Below are positions 9,346 through 17,559 of a stretch of 64,000 nucleotides of DNA, piece by piece. The first letter of the stretch is position 1. Each line of letters starts with the position of its first letter. A program made the translations under genes and the position numbers. The notes beneath the pieces were generated by a model that was not told the DNA's origin, did no database searches, and saw nothing but the letters and a program-made list of their open reading frames with translations. The DNA comes from 3107 sp001483205 (GTDB lineage Bacteria; Pseudomonadota; Alphaproteobacteria; Rhodobacterales; Rhodobacteraceae), in the NCBI GenBank assembly GCA_964291375.2, contig OZ219809.1, positions 1,860,001-1,924,000 of the forward strand. The letters run 5' to 3'.

Positions 9346-10109
9346 CAGTCGGCTGTCCACCCCCCGTCAATCAGAAGCGATGTTCCCGTGACCATGGCAG
9401 AGGCATCTGAAGCCAGATAGACCGCCGCGCCCATGATGTCGGTGACATCACCCACACGGGGCAACTTGATCTTCTCCATGATCCAGGCGCGCCGTTCCGG
9501 GTTGTCAAATGTTGCTTGCGTCAAAGGGGTCTTGATGAAGGTCGGGCAGATCGTATTCACGCGCACCGAATTGGCACCAAATTCAAGCGCCATCGCCTTT
9601 GTGAACCCTTCCACCGCATGTTTGGTCGCGCAATAGACAGTGCGGTCAACCCCGCCGACATGCGCCATCTGCGAAGAGATATTGATCAGGCTGCCGGGTT
9701 TGCCCGCGCTGATCAGCCCTTTGGCCACCGTCCGGGTCAGGAAATAGGCACCTTTGACATTCAGATCAGACACCGCGTCATAATCTGCTTCATCCGTATC
9801 GACCGCCGGGCCGTGGCGCGCTGCCCCCGCCGAATTTATCAGGATGTCGAACGGGCCATGTTCCGCAACCGCAGCTTCGGTGGCCGCGATGTCCGGGATG
9901 TCGAGTTTCAACACCTCTGCCGCCCGGCCACCGGACCGCATGGCCTCTGCCGCTGCGTTCAACTTGCCCACAGACCGCGCGGCCAAGGTTACCGCCGCCC
10001 CATATTCGGCAAGCGCCACCGCACAGCCCAGCCCGATACCCGACGACGCGCCGGTGACCAGAGCGCGTTTGCCTTCGAGGCGAAAGGATGGGGTGCGGGG
10101 CAGGTCCAT
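9345..10109 (-). CDS. Short-chain dehydrogenase/reductase (SDR)
   Basis: 254 aa classical SDR. TGASSGIGLG at residues about 19-28 binds the NAD(P) diphosphate; NSAG, a catalytic Ser in NISSQMAHVGG and YCATKHAVEGF complete the active site. The C-terminus DGGWTAD is typical. The protein should oxidise a hydroxyl group of a sugar- or polyol-like substrate or reduce the reverse. Start and stop are coupled by TGATG overlaps with both neighbours, so it is co-translated with the SnoaL-like and LacI genes. Confidence 0.93.
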   Translation of the reverse strand: MDLPRTPSFRLEGKRALVTGASSGIGLGCAVALAEYGAAVTLAARSVGKLNAAAEAMRSGGRAAEVLKLDIPDIAATEAAVAEHGPFDILINSAGAARHGPAVDTDEADYDAVSDLNVKGAYFLTRTVAKGLISAGKPGSLINISSQMAHVGGVDRTVYCATKHAVEGFTKAMALEFGANSVRVNTICPTFIKTPLTQATFDNPERRAWIMEKIKLPRVGDVTDIMGAAVYLASDASAMVTGTSLLIDGGWTAD

Positions 10110-11161
10110 CAGACATCTCCGACAGGGAACGAGACAGAACCCGGCACGCGGGCCTTGTTAAATTCGCGCATCCGCGCCAGCACATCAACGCCAAGCTGAT
10201 GATAGGTATCGAGAATATCAACCATAACCCAGTTTTCCCGGATCAATCCCGCCTCGATCCGCCAGAAATCCAGTGACTTCATGGTGATCCGCCTGCCCGG
10301 CGGCGCGATGCCCATCCAGCCGTCATTGGTGACGGTCTGGATCATGTCGGGCCAGCCAGTGACAGCGGCATAATTGGCGTCACCGAAGAAGTGATAGTCG
10401 ATTTCATCCACATATTGGCCACGATCAGGCATGGCGTTCAGAAAGGGAATCTGATGCCAGTTGCGAAATCCCGCAATGCCCCGGCCCGTGCCGATCCCCG
10501 CCGGGCCATACCAGTTCATCTTTGGGTGCCAGAACCGCGGCATCTCCATCACTTCCGGCCCGCCTTGGGAGGGGTGTTTCTTCATGTGGCTCAGCATTTC
10601 GACAATATGCTGGCAGGAAGCGTCTGAGCGCGCCTCATGCCGGGGGCCGGGCACGATGCCATCCTGCGTGGCCGGGCCGGGGATACAGAATTCCAGCCCG
10701 AGCGAGGGTGCCATGGGCCAGGCGCGCGCCTGTATCATCAACTCGGGAATATCCCAGAGCGTCTGGATTTCGGTAACCTTGCCATCCTCGAACCGGTAAA
10801 ATTCGTGAAACCGCACATGAGCCAGATGACCCGTGGGCGGAATATCAAGAAAAGGGCTGACGAATGTGCCTGCATAATGCCCGCCACAGCCGATCCAGTC
10901 GCCCCCATGTTCGGTGCGTCCGCCCATGACGATCCAGTCGCGGCGCTCGAGGTCCGGCATGGCGTGCAGGAGCGGGGCATAGCAAGCGTCATACAGCGCC
11001 TCCGGCCCGGTCATGTCGCCAAAGGGGTGCGGCATGTGAACCACGGCGTCCGGTGCAATCAGGTCCGACAGGGCCGCGCACACCGTGTCAGCGTCAAAAT
11101 CATACATGGCCGCGCGCAGAGGCGCGATCAGGGCCTTGTTCCATGTGTGAATGTCACTCAT
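10109..11161 (-). CDS. SnoaL/NTF2-like protein, two tandem domains
   Basis: 350 aa. Two SnoaL-like halves: the first holds VHMPHPFGDMTGPEALYDA and PTGHLAHVRFHEFYRFEDG, the second ends with the signature ENWVMVDILDTYHQLGVDVL, nearly the same as in the genes at 12479 and 17560. ATG 11161 overlaps the stop of the HisD-like gene (ATGA). The longer frame to 11257 would lie inside that gene and is rejected. A catalytic Asp/His pair cannot be assigned with certainty. Likely an enzyme acting on an intermediate of the same pathway (inference from operon position). Confidence 0.82.
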   Translation of the reverse strand: MSDIHTWNKALIAPLRAAMYDFDADTVCAALSDLIAPDAVVHMPHPFGDMTGPEALYDACYAPLLHAMPDLERRDWIVMGGRTEHGGDWIGCGGHYAGTFVSPFLDIPPTGHLAHVRFHEFYRFEDGKVTEIQTLWDIPELMIQARAWPMAPSLGLEFCIPGPATQDGIVPGPRHEARSDASCQHIVEMLSHMKKHPSQGGPEVMEMPRFWHPKMNWYGPAGIGTGRGIAGFRNWHQIPFLNAMPDRGQYVDEIDYHFFGDANYAAVTGWPDMIQTVTNDGWMGIAPPGRRITMKSLDFWRIEAGLIRENWVMVDILDTYHQLGVDVLARMREFNKARVPGSVSFPVGDV

Positions 11162-12468
11162 TCCGCTGCCGTTCCATACGGAATATTCCGCCCGCGATAG
11201 CGGCGCACCCGGATATTGCATTGTTCCGCATGGCCGATAAAGCCTTCGAGCATACACAGGCGAGAGCCGTATTCGCCAATCATCGCTGCGGCCTCATCTG
11301 TCGTAATTTTCTGATAGGAATGGGTTTTCAGGTATTTCCCGACCCAAAGCCCGCCGGTATAGCGCCCGGCCTTTCTGGTCGGCAGCGTGTGGTTGGTGCC
11401 GATCACTTTGTCGCCGTTAGAGACATTGGTGCGCGGCCCCAGAAATAGCGCGCCATAGGAACGCATCTTGTCGAGATACCAGTCATCCCGGTCCGTCATC
11501 ACCTGCACATGTTCATAAGCCATGTCATTGGCGACCTCCAGCATCTCTTCATGGCTGTCACAGAGGATCACATCCCCATAGTCGCGCCAGGAGACGCTGG
11601 CCGTGTCCGCCGTCGGCAGGATTTTCAAAAGCCGGTCGCATTCGGCGAGTGTCTCTTCGGCCAGTTTGCGTGAATTGGTGATAAGGCAGGCGGGGGAGTT
11701 GTAGCCGTGTTCCGCCTGTCCGAGCAGGTCGGTCGCGCACAGCTCTGCATCCACAGTGTCATCGGCGATGACCATGGTTTCGGTCGGCCCGGCAAAGAGG
11801 TCAATGCCGACCCGACCATAAAGCTGACGCTTGGCTTCGGCGACAAAGGTATTGCCGGGGCCAACAAGCATATGCACGGCCTCAATCGTTTTGGTGCCAA
11901 GTGCCATTGCACCCACGGCCTGAATGCCGCCGAGCACATAGATTTCATCCGCGCCGCCCAGATGTATCGCGGCAATCACGGCGGGGTTGGGTTTGCCCCG
12001 CCAGGGAGGGGTGCAGGCGACGATGCGCGGCACACCGGCGACCCTGGCCGTGGCAACGGACATATGGGCAGACGCCACCATCGGGAACTTGCCGCCGGGC
12101 ACGTAGCAGCCAACCGATTGCACCGGAATATTCTTGTGCCCCAGGATGACGCCGGGCAGGGTTTCGACCTCTATATCCAGCATGGATGCGCGCTGGGCCT
12201 GAGCGAAGTTTATCACCTGCTCCTGGGCAAATTTGATGTCCGCAAGCTCACGTTCCGTAAGCTCCCCGATCAGTGCCTTGATCTCATCACCCGTCAGGCG
12301 ATAGCTGGCAGGGGAATAGTTGTCGAACTTCTCTGACAATTCCCGCACCGCCGTATCGCCGCGCTTTTCAATATCAGCGAGCGCTGCCTCGACCACGGCG
12401 CGGGTTCTGGTGTCATCTTCGGCGCGTTCTTCTGCCGGTTTGCCACGTTTCAGATACTCGATTGCCAT
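11158..12468 (-). CDS. Histidinol-dehydrogenase-like oxidoreductase (HisD/HpsN family)
   Basis: 436 aa, full length for the family. Visible are YVPGGKFPMVASAHM, GGIQAVGAMALG, GPGNTFVAEAKR, FAGPTETMVIADD, then a zinc-site GQAEHG and GTNHTLPT near the C-terminus. HisD oxidises L-histidinol in two NAD steps, but no his gene is near. Divergent members such as HpsN (sulfopropanediol 3-dehydrogenase of roseobacters) oxidise a primary alcohol to a carboxylate, which fits this catabolic setting better. The substrate is therefore an alcohol not identified here. Start ATG 12468 follows GAGGAAG; the longer frame to 12573 overlaps the next gene without a ribosome site. Confidence 0.88.
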   Translation of the reverse strand: MAIEYLKRGKPAEERAEDDTRTRAVVEAALADIEKRGDTAVRELSEKFDNYSPASYRLTGDEIKALIGELTERELADIKFAQEQVINFAQAQRASMLDIEVETLPGVILGHKNIPVQSVGCYVPGGKFPMVASAHMSVATARVAGVPRIVACTPPWRGKPNPAVIAAIHLGGADEIYVLGGIQAVGAMALGTKTIEAVHMLVGPGNTFVAEAKRQLYGRVGIDLFAGPTETMVIADDTVDAELCATDLLGQAEHGYNSPACLITNSRKLAEETLAECDRLLKILPTADTASVSWRDYGDVILCDSHEEMLEVANDMAYEHVQVMTDRDDWYLDKMRSYGALFLGPRTNVSNGDKVIGTNHTLPTRKAGRYTGGLWVGKYLKTHSYQKITTDEAAAMIGEYGSRLCMLEGFIGHAEQCNIRVRRYRGRNIPYGTAAE

Positions 12469-12478
12469 TTCAGCTTCC

Positions 12479-12961
12479 TCAATTCTCGGGGCCGGGCGCG
12501 ACACGCTCGCCCCGATCATAGGCTTCCCAGCCATAGCCATCAAAGACATCGACGCCAAGCTGGGCCAGAACATGCGGAAAATCGACCATCACCCAGTTGT
12601 CAGAAATGCGGCCATCTTCAACTTTCCAGAAATCCATATAGCGGATTTGCACCCGTTTTCCGGTTGGGGCCACCCCCATGAATGCGCCGGAATGGGTGGC
12701 TTCCTGCCGACCAAAGGCCGCGGCCCATTCTCCCATGAAAAGCCGCACCTCATCGACGCATATCTTATCTGAAAAGGCGGCCTGAAACGGGCGCTGCCAG
12801 TTGTCCTGAAACGCCTTCAGGCCGGTTTTGGTGCCGCAGCCCTGATTGCCCATCCAACGGAACCCATCGGCAAAAAATTCGCCCATATCGTCGATCCGGT
12901 GATCGTTGAGGCCATCCACCATGCGCTCAATAACGCGGCGCGTTTCATCCGTCTTGCTCAT
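12479..12961 (-). CDS. SnoaL/NTF2-like protein, single domain
   Basis: 160 aa, one SnoaL domain (RRVIERMVDGLNDHRIDDM at the N-terminus, MGVAPTGKRVQIRYMDFWK in the middle, DNWVMVDFPHVLAQLGVDVF at the end). It matches the C-terminal halves of the double-domain paralogues, so those probably arose by fusion or duplication of this type of unit. The chosen ATG lacks a strong ribosome site; an ATG at 13009 with GGGGTGG 4 nt upstream would add 16 residues and is equally possible. It lies between the permease and HisD-like genes. Confidence 0.82.
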   Translation of the reverse strand: MSKTDETRRVIERMVDGLNDHRIDDMGEFFADGFRWMGNQGCGTKTGLKAFQDNWQRPFQAAFSDKICVDEVRLFMGEWAAAFGRQEATHSGAFMGVAPTGKRVQIRYMDFWKVEDGRISDNWVMVDFPHVLAQLGVDVFDGYGWEAYDRGERVAPGPEN

Positions 12962-13067
12962 ATCCGTATCACGGCTGAGAACGGCCTGTTCCGGGCGGGA
13001 ACCTTTCATGCCGCCACCCCGCAACCGGTCGGGGCGGGCAGCGCACTGGTATGGTCGAGCAGACCGC

Positions 13068-13949
13068 TCACCCCTTGACCGCCCCCGCGGTCAGGCCGCT
13101 CACGATCTGGCGCTGGAAGAACAGGATCAGCACAAAGAGCGGCGCGGTGGCCGAAACCACGGCAGCAACGGCAAACATGATGTTGCCTTCGACCTGCGTT
13201 GTGCCAAGGAAGCTCGCAATCGCCGGAATGATGGTTTCGTTTTCACCCGACAGCAGCATCGAGGTCACCGCAAAATCGTTATAGGCCAGAAGGAAGCTGA
13301 ACAACCCCGTGGTAATCACGCCGGGCCACATCACCGGGATGATCACATGGCGAAAGGCCTGAAAGCGGGTGCAGCCATCGACCATCGCGCTTTCATCCAT
13401 ATCCTTCGGGATATTGAGGAAAAAGGAATGCAGCATCCAGAGCGTGAAGGGCTGATTGATCGCCACCAATACGATGATCGTGGTGGCTTTGATGCCCCAG
13501 ATATTCCATTCAAAGAATGGCAACAGATAGCCCGACACCAGCGTGATATGCGGCATGGCACGGAAGACAAGCGCCGCCATCAGAATCCAGAAGGCATAAC
13601 GAAACCCCGAGCGTGCCAGCGCATAGCCGCCCAGTGTTCCGAAAGTCAGCGAAATCGTGACGGTGAAAAACACCACAATCCCGGTATTGAAGAAGTTCTT
13701 CCAGAACGCTTCTGTCACCCAGGCCCCGAAATAGCCATTGCCGGTGAACGGCGCGCCGGTTTCGCGGGTTGTGTAGACGCCATAGATGGCGTTGGTCCAG
13801 TCCGCCTTGGAAAAGAAATCCCCCTGAACCTTGAAACTGCCCCAAAGCGTCCAGAAGAACGGAAAGGCCGCGATGATCAGCCAGAGCGCCACCATTGAAT
13901 AGGTGAAGACCCGGAAAGGGGTGACGCGGGATTGTGCCCTGGTCGCCAT
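13068..13949 (-). CDS. ABC transporter permease, MalG-like
   Basis: 293 aa with six predicted membrane helices, from VFTYSMVALWLIIAAFPFF to APLFVLILFFQRQIV. The EAA loop lies in MDESAMVDGCTRFQAFRHVIIP, the contact site for the ATPase. It belongs to the carbohydrate (CUT1) importer class. It starts one base after the stop of the preceding permease (TGATATG). With the other permease, the binding protein and the ATPase it makes a complete importer in the inner membrane. Confidence 0.93.
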   Translation of the reverse strand: MATRAQSRVTPFRVFTYSMVALWLIIAAFPFFWTLWGSFKVQGDFFSKADWTNAIYGVYTTRETGAPFTGNGYFGAWVTEAFWKNFFNTGIVVFFTVTISLTFGTLGGYALARSGFRYAFWILMAALVFRAMPHITLVSGYLLPFFEWNIWGIKATTIIVLVAINQPFTLWMLHSFFLNIPKDMDESAMVDGCTRFQAFRHVIIPVMWPGVITTGLFSFLLAYNDFAVTSMLLSGENETIIPAIASFLGTTQVEGNIMFAVAAVVSATAPLFVLILFFQRQIVSGLTAGAVKG

Positions 13950-13950
13950 A

Positions 13951-14982
13951 TCAGTGCCCCTTGCTGTTGAAGTCGCGCCATGTGCGGGCCAGCACTGGCC
14001 CGAGCAGGATCATCACGCCGAGAATGGTCAGCATTGAGGTCGCACCCGCCGAGGCATAGAGCGGATTTCCGCTCTCACGCAGGTCGTTGAAAATATAGAA
14101 GGAAAGGGATTGCGCATGTCCCTGAGCCGAGAAACTGATGATCGGCTCAAAGACGCGGAAATTGTCCATCAGGAGCATCAGCGTCACAAAGGACACAAGC
14201 GGCATCAGATGCGGCACAATGACGTGACGCATGGATTGCCATTTCGATGCGCCATCAATCTGAGCGGCCTCCAGCGTGTCCTTTGGCACCGTTTGCAGCC
14301 CGGCATAGAAGGTGATGAAGCTGAAGGGCAGGGTGTGCCAGACCCCATAGACCATCAGCATGATCCAGGTGAGCGTGGCAGAGGCCTTCAGGCTAAGCGA
14401 TGGGTCATCAAAGATGATCTGCAAGGTCGCGCCAATGATCCCGTCTCCGTCTACCATCCAGGCAAGGATCAGAGAGCCGACCAGTGGGGTCACAAGGAAC
14501 GGCAGGAGCGAGACAAAGATTGATGGCCCTTTGATGAGCGTCGGCAGCTTATTGATTCCGACCGCGATGGCAAGGCCAAGCACCAGAACCAGCGGGGTCA
14601 CGACAAAAGTATAGGTCAGGGTAAAGATCAGCGCCTTGTAAAAGGGCAGATCCATCAATGTGTCCCAGAACGCGCCCCAGCTTTCCGTCATGCGCCAGGC
14701 GTCGCTCAGCTCGGCAAAGGCCAAATGTGACCGGTTCGTATAGGTGCCAAAGCCGTTGAACCGGCCAAGCGGTTGTTCTTCGCGCAGTTTGGCGGTTGCC
14801 CCGGCATCAATGGCGGTCGTTTCGCTGCATCCGAAAGGGCCGCAGCTTTCGGAAACCACGAGAACTTGTTCATGCTGGACAAAGAGCGACTGGATAAAGA
14901 CAGAAACAATCGGCAGGGCGATGAACAAGACCATCGCCGACAGGGTTGGCAGGATGAACCAGAAGAATGTGCGATGTTTCAT
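13951..14982 (-). CDS. ABC transporter permease, MalF-like
   Basis: 343 aa. It begins with the helix FFWFILPTLSAMVLFIALPI and then has a periplasmic insertion of about 80 residues before the second helix, a feature of MalF-type subunits. The EAA loop is in LEAAQIDGASKWQSMRHVIVP. The start is placed at ATG 14982, directly before the first membrane helix; the frame to 15048 adds a segment with no homology signal. It pairs with the MalG-like permease downstream. Confidence 0.92.
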   Translation of the reverse strand: MKHRTFFWFILPTLSAMVLFIALPIVSVFIQSLFVQHEQVLVVSESCGPFGCSETTAIDAGATAKLREEQPLGRFNGFGTYTNRSHLAFAELSDAWRMTESWGAFWDTLMDLPFYKALIFTLTYTFVVTPLVLVLGLAIAVGINKLPTLIKGPSIFVSLLPFLVTPLVGSLILAWMVDGDGIIGATLQIIFDDPSLSLKASATLTWIMLMVYGVWHTLPFSFITFYAGLQTVPKDTLEAAQIDGASKWQSMRHVIVPHLMPLVSFVTLMLLMDNFRVFEPIISFSAQGHAQSLSFYIFNDLRESGNPLYASAGATSMLTILGVMILLGPVLARTWRDFNSKGH

Positions 14983-15053
14983 CGCGTTGGCTTCGTTTGA
15001 CTGTTTCGCAAAGGGTGCTGCGGGCCCCCGGAAAAGGCCCGCAGCCATTTGAC

Positions 15054-16298
15054 TTATTGCAGGAACCCGGCTTCCTTGGCCGCGGTGATATAGGCCGCTT
15101 CGACATCGGCGAGCGCATCTTCGGCGCTTTCATCCCCTTTGTAGAAATCCACCAGTTCCGCGCCGAGCGCGTTATGCATCAGGTTCACGTAAGGGATCAT
15201 CGGATACGGCCTGGCCCCGCCGGAGGCTGTCGCGGCGACACCTGCGGCGGCTGGCCCCGGCTCAAAGCCGTCAATCAGCCAGATCGCGTCGTCATTGTGC
15301 TCCGCCACCATCTCGGCAGACAGCGCACCAACCAGCGCCGCAAACGTCGCTTCGGCCTCTTCATCAGAGATGTTCCGGGCAATGGTCACGCCATCCCACC
15401 AGAGCGTTGCCGCCGGGACAGAGCCGCCACCGGCTGTTGGGGCGGCGGACAGAACGGTATTGGATGTGACCTCTTCGGTTGAGCCTTCATCATCCAGAAC
15501 CGCGCCGCCACGTGAACCCCACATGATTGCCAGCGCAGCCTTTCCCGATTCCCAGAGCGCCTGCGTTTCATTGGAGGCCTGGCTCAGATGATCGGGGTGG
15601 GCGTATTCCGCGAGCGCCTTGATTGAGTTCAGCGCCGCAACGCCCGCCGCGTTGTTGATGTTCGGCTCTGCACTGCCCGGTTTGAATAGCTCCCCGCCAT
15701 GGGCAAAGTAGAACAGGTTGAAGACCTCGCCGACATTCCAGCCGACCTTCATGTTCATCGCAATCGGGTGTTCCATTATGCCAGCCGCGCGGATTTTCTC
15801 GGCGGCGGCCACGATTTCATCCACCGTTGCGGGGATGCCTTCGACACCAGCCTGCTCCAGGATGTCCTTGCGCGAGAACAGGTGCTGAGAGTTCGCCATG
15901 AACGCAACAGCCATGATGTCGCCGCCGATGGTGATCAACTGGTTCGGGTTCAGATGTGTGCCGTATTTCTCGACCAGATCGTTCAGGGGACGCACGAGAT
16001 CGTCATTCATAAGCTGGGTCAGGGTCGAGTTGGCAACAATCACAGAGGTGTATTCCGCCGGGTTCGGCGTCAGCGCCTGGTTCATTATGTCGCGCGTATT
16101 ATCGCGTAAAGTCACCGTGAATTCACCGGCATTGGCCTCGCAGTTTGCCTTGGCGGTGCCGGAAACGGCCTGAATGGCCGGAAAGTCGGAACCGAGCACG
16201 CGAACAGATTGACCGGGCGGCCCGCAATCCCCGGCAAAAGCTGTGGTTCCCATAAGCCCGGCAACGGTGCCTGCGATGGCAATTTTTCTCAAGAGCAT
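15054..16298 (-). CDS. ABC transporter extracellular solute-binding protein
   Basis: 414 aa. A signal peptide (MLLRKIAIAGTVAGLMG, cleavage after TAFA) precedes a type I binding-protein fold, with FYFAHGGELF and ALWESGKAALAIMWGSRGG typical of family 1 sugar-binding proteins. ATG 16298 has GGGAGAA upstream; the frame up to 16550 runs into the ATPase region and is not used. It should bind the imported compound in the periplasm. The gene is separated from the ATPase gene by a 94-bp gap holding a stem-loop, which may raise its relative expression. Confidence 0.92.
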   Translation of the reverse strand: MLLRKIAIAGTVAGLMGTTAFAGDCGPPGQSVRVLGSDFPAIQAVSGTAKANCEANAGEFTVTLRDNTRDIMNQALTPNPAEYTSVIVANSTLTQLMNDDLVRPLNDLVEKYGTHLNPNQLITIGGDIMAVAFMANSQHLFSRKDILEQAGVEGIPATVDEIVAAAEKIRAAGIMEHPIAMNMKVGWNVGEVFNLFYFAHGGELFKPGSAEPNINNAAGVAALNSIKALAEYAHPDHLSQASNETQALWESGKAALAIMWGSRGGAVLDDEGSTEEVTSNTVLSAAPTAGGGSVPAATLWWDGVTIARNISDEEAEATFAALVGALSAEMVAEHNDDAIWLIDGFEPGPAAAGVAATASGGARPYPMIPYVNLMHNALGAELVDFYKGDESAEDALADVEAAYITAAKEAGFLQ

Positions 16299-16359
16299 GA
16301 CAGTTCTCCCTGTTCTCTGTCTGTGGAGGTGCGTCTTGAAAGCCCGCACCAGTCTGTGA

Positions 16360-16379
16360 TCCGGCGGCGTTTCGCCGGA
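16360..16379 (-). promoter_or_regulatory. Intergenic stem-loop between ATPase and binding-protein genes
   Basis: TCCGGCG pairs with CGCCGGA over a 6-nt loop, with no T run after it. Hairpins at this place in importer operons often stabilise the binding-protein part of the mRNA; that role is inferred. Confidence 0.45.
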
Positions 16380-16392
16380 AGTTATGAGGTAT

Positions 16393-17442
16393 TCAGACCT
16401 CAATTCGCGCACCGGGTTCTCCGTCAAACAGATGGCAAATCTCTGCCGGAACGGCGATTGAAACGGTGTCTTCGATCTCTGCGCGGAAACTCTTGCCGGC
16501 ACGCACCGAAACAAGCGTCCCGCCGATGCGCACCGTAACCATGGTTGCATCCCCGAGGAGCTCCAGCGTGTAAACTGGCGCGTTGATCTGGCCGCTGCTC
16601 TCGACGACTTCAGCGTCTTCCGCCCGAAAGCCGAGCGTGATCTTTCCGTCAGGGGCCTTCAGCCCGCTGACTTCGACATTCTGCGTGCGGAACACGCCGC
16701 CCGAGATCGCACCCTCAATCAGGTTCATCGCCGGGTTGCCGATGAAGCTCGCAACAAAGGTATTTGCGGGCTTGTCATAGATTTCGGTCGGTGTGCCAAC
16801 CTGCTGCACCACGCCCTTTTCCATCACAACCACACGATCAGCGAGTGTCATCGCCTCGATCTGATCATGGGTCACGTAAATTGTGGTGACGCTGAGTTCA
16901 TGGCTGAGGTTTTTGATCTGCGCGCGGGTGCTGACCCGCAGTTTCGCATCAAGGTTGGAAAGCGGCTCATCCATCAGGAAAACATTCGGTTCCCGCACAA
17001 TGGCACGGGCCAAGGCAACGCGCTGACGCTGCCCGCCGGACAGTTCCGCCGGTTTGCGGTGCAGGAAGTCGTCAAGCTCCACCATCGCGGAGGCCCGGCG
17101 CACCTTTTCATCATGGGTTGCCGGATCAATGCCGCGCACTTTCAGGGGAAAGCGGATATTTTCGTAGACATTCATGTTGGGGTAGAGCGCGTAGCTCTGA
17201 AACACCATCGCGACATCGCGATCTTTGGGTTCCAGATCGTTGACGCGCTTGCCGTCAACCAGAATGTCGCCCTCGGTCGGGTCTTCCAGCCCCGCAATCA
17301 TCCGCATGGTTGTGGTCTTTCCACAGCCCGACGGGCCGAGCAGGACGAGAAATTCGCGGTCGGTTATGGTCAGGTCAAAACGGTCAACCCCGACAAAACT
17401 ACCCCAGCGCTTGGACACGTCGCGCAGTTGAATCTCAGCCAT
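16393..17442 (-). CDS. ABC transporter ATP-binding protein, MalK/UgpC-like
   Basis: 349 aa. Walker A GPSGCGKTTT, Q-loop FQSYALYPNMNVYEN, signature LSGGQRQRVALARA, Walker B VFLMDEPLSNLD and a switch His in YVTHDQIEA are all present. A C-terminal TOBE-like regulatory domain (about residues 240-349) marks the CUT1 sugar-importer class. It powers the permease pair encoded downstream. It is the first gene of the minus-strand operon, with AAAGGGGGG as ribosome site, and lies just below the double operator. Confidence 0.95.
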   Translation of the reverse strand: MAEIQLRDVSKRWGSFVGVDRFDLTITDREFLVLLGPSGCGKTTTMRMIAGLEDPTEGDILVDGKRVNDLEPKDRDVAMVFQSYALYPNMNVYENIRFPLKVRGIDPATHDEKVRRASAMVELDDFLHRKPAELSGGQRQRVALARAIVREPNVFLMDEPLSNLDAKLRVSTRAQIKNLSHELSVTTIYVTHDQIEAMTLADRVVVMEKGVVQQVGTPTEIYDKPANTFVASFIGNPAMNLIEGAISGGVFRTQNVEVSGLKAPDGKITLGFRAEDAEVVESSGQINAPVYTLELLGDATMVTVRIGGTLVSVRAGKSFRAEIEDTVSIAVPAEICHLFDGEPGARIEV

Positions 17443-17472
17443 ATGCCCCCCTTTGTGGAATCACCAGGAAAT

Positions 17473-17488
17473 TTGCATACGTTTGCAA
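17473..17488. promoter_or_regulatory. LacI-family operator, site 1
   Basis: TTGCATACGTTTGCAA, a near-perfect 16-bp palindrome with the central CG usual for LacI/PurR-type sites. It lies about 31 bp upstream of the ABC ATPase start (17442). Its centre is 55 bp, close to five helical turns, from site 2, so the two sites can be bound on the same face or looped. Confidence 0.8.
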
Positions 17489-17527
17489 AAAGGCTAGACT
17501 TGCCTGCCCCAATTTGGCAAGTCATTT

Positions 17528-17543
17528 TTGCAAGCGTATGCAA
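17528..17543. promoter_or_regulatory. LacI-family operator, site 2
   Basis: TTGCAAGCGTATGCAA, the same half-sites as site 1. It ends 16 bp before the TTG start of the plus-strand SnoaL-like gene, so repressor here should block that transcript directly. Together the sites control both arms of the divergent locus (inference). Confidence 0.8.
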
Positions 17544-17559
17544 GAAATGAGGCAAAAAC

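Noticed and set aside
12906..13898. 330-codon plus-strand frame opposite the permease
   Set aside because: Composition is typical of an antisense shadow (HHR-rich), while the minus strand encodes a normal MalG-like permease.
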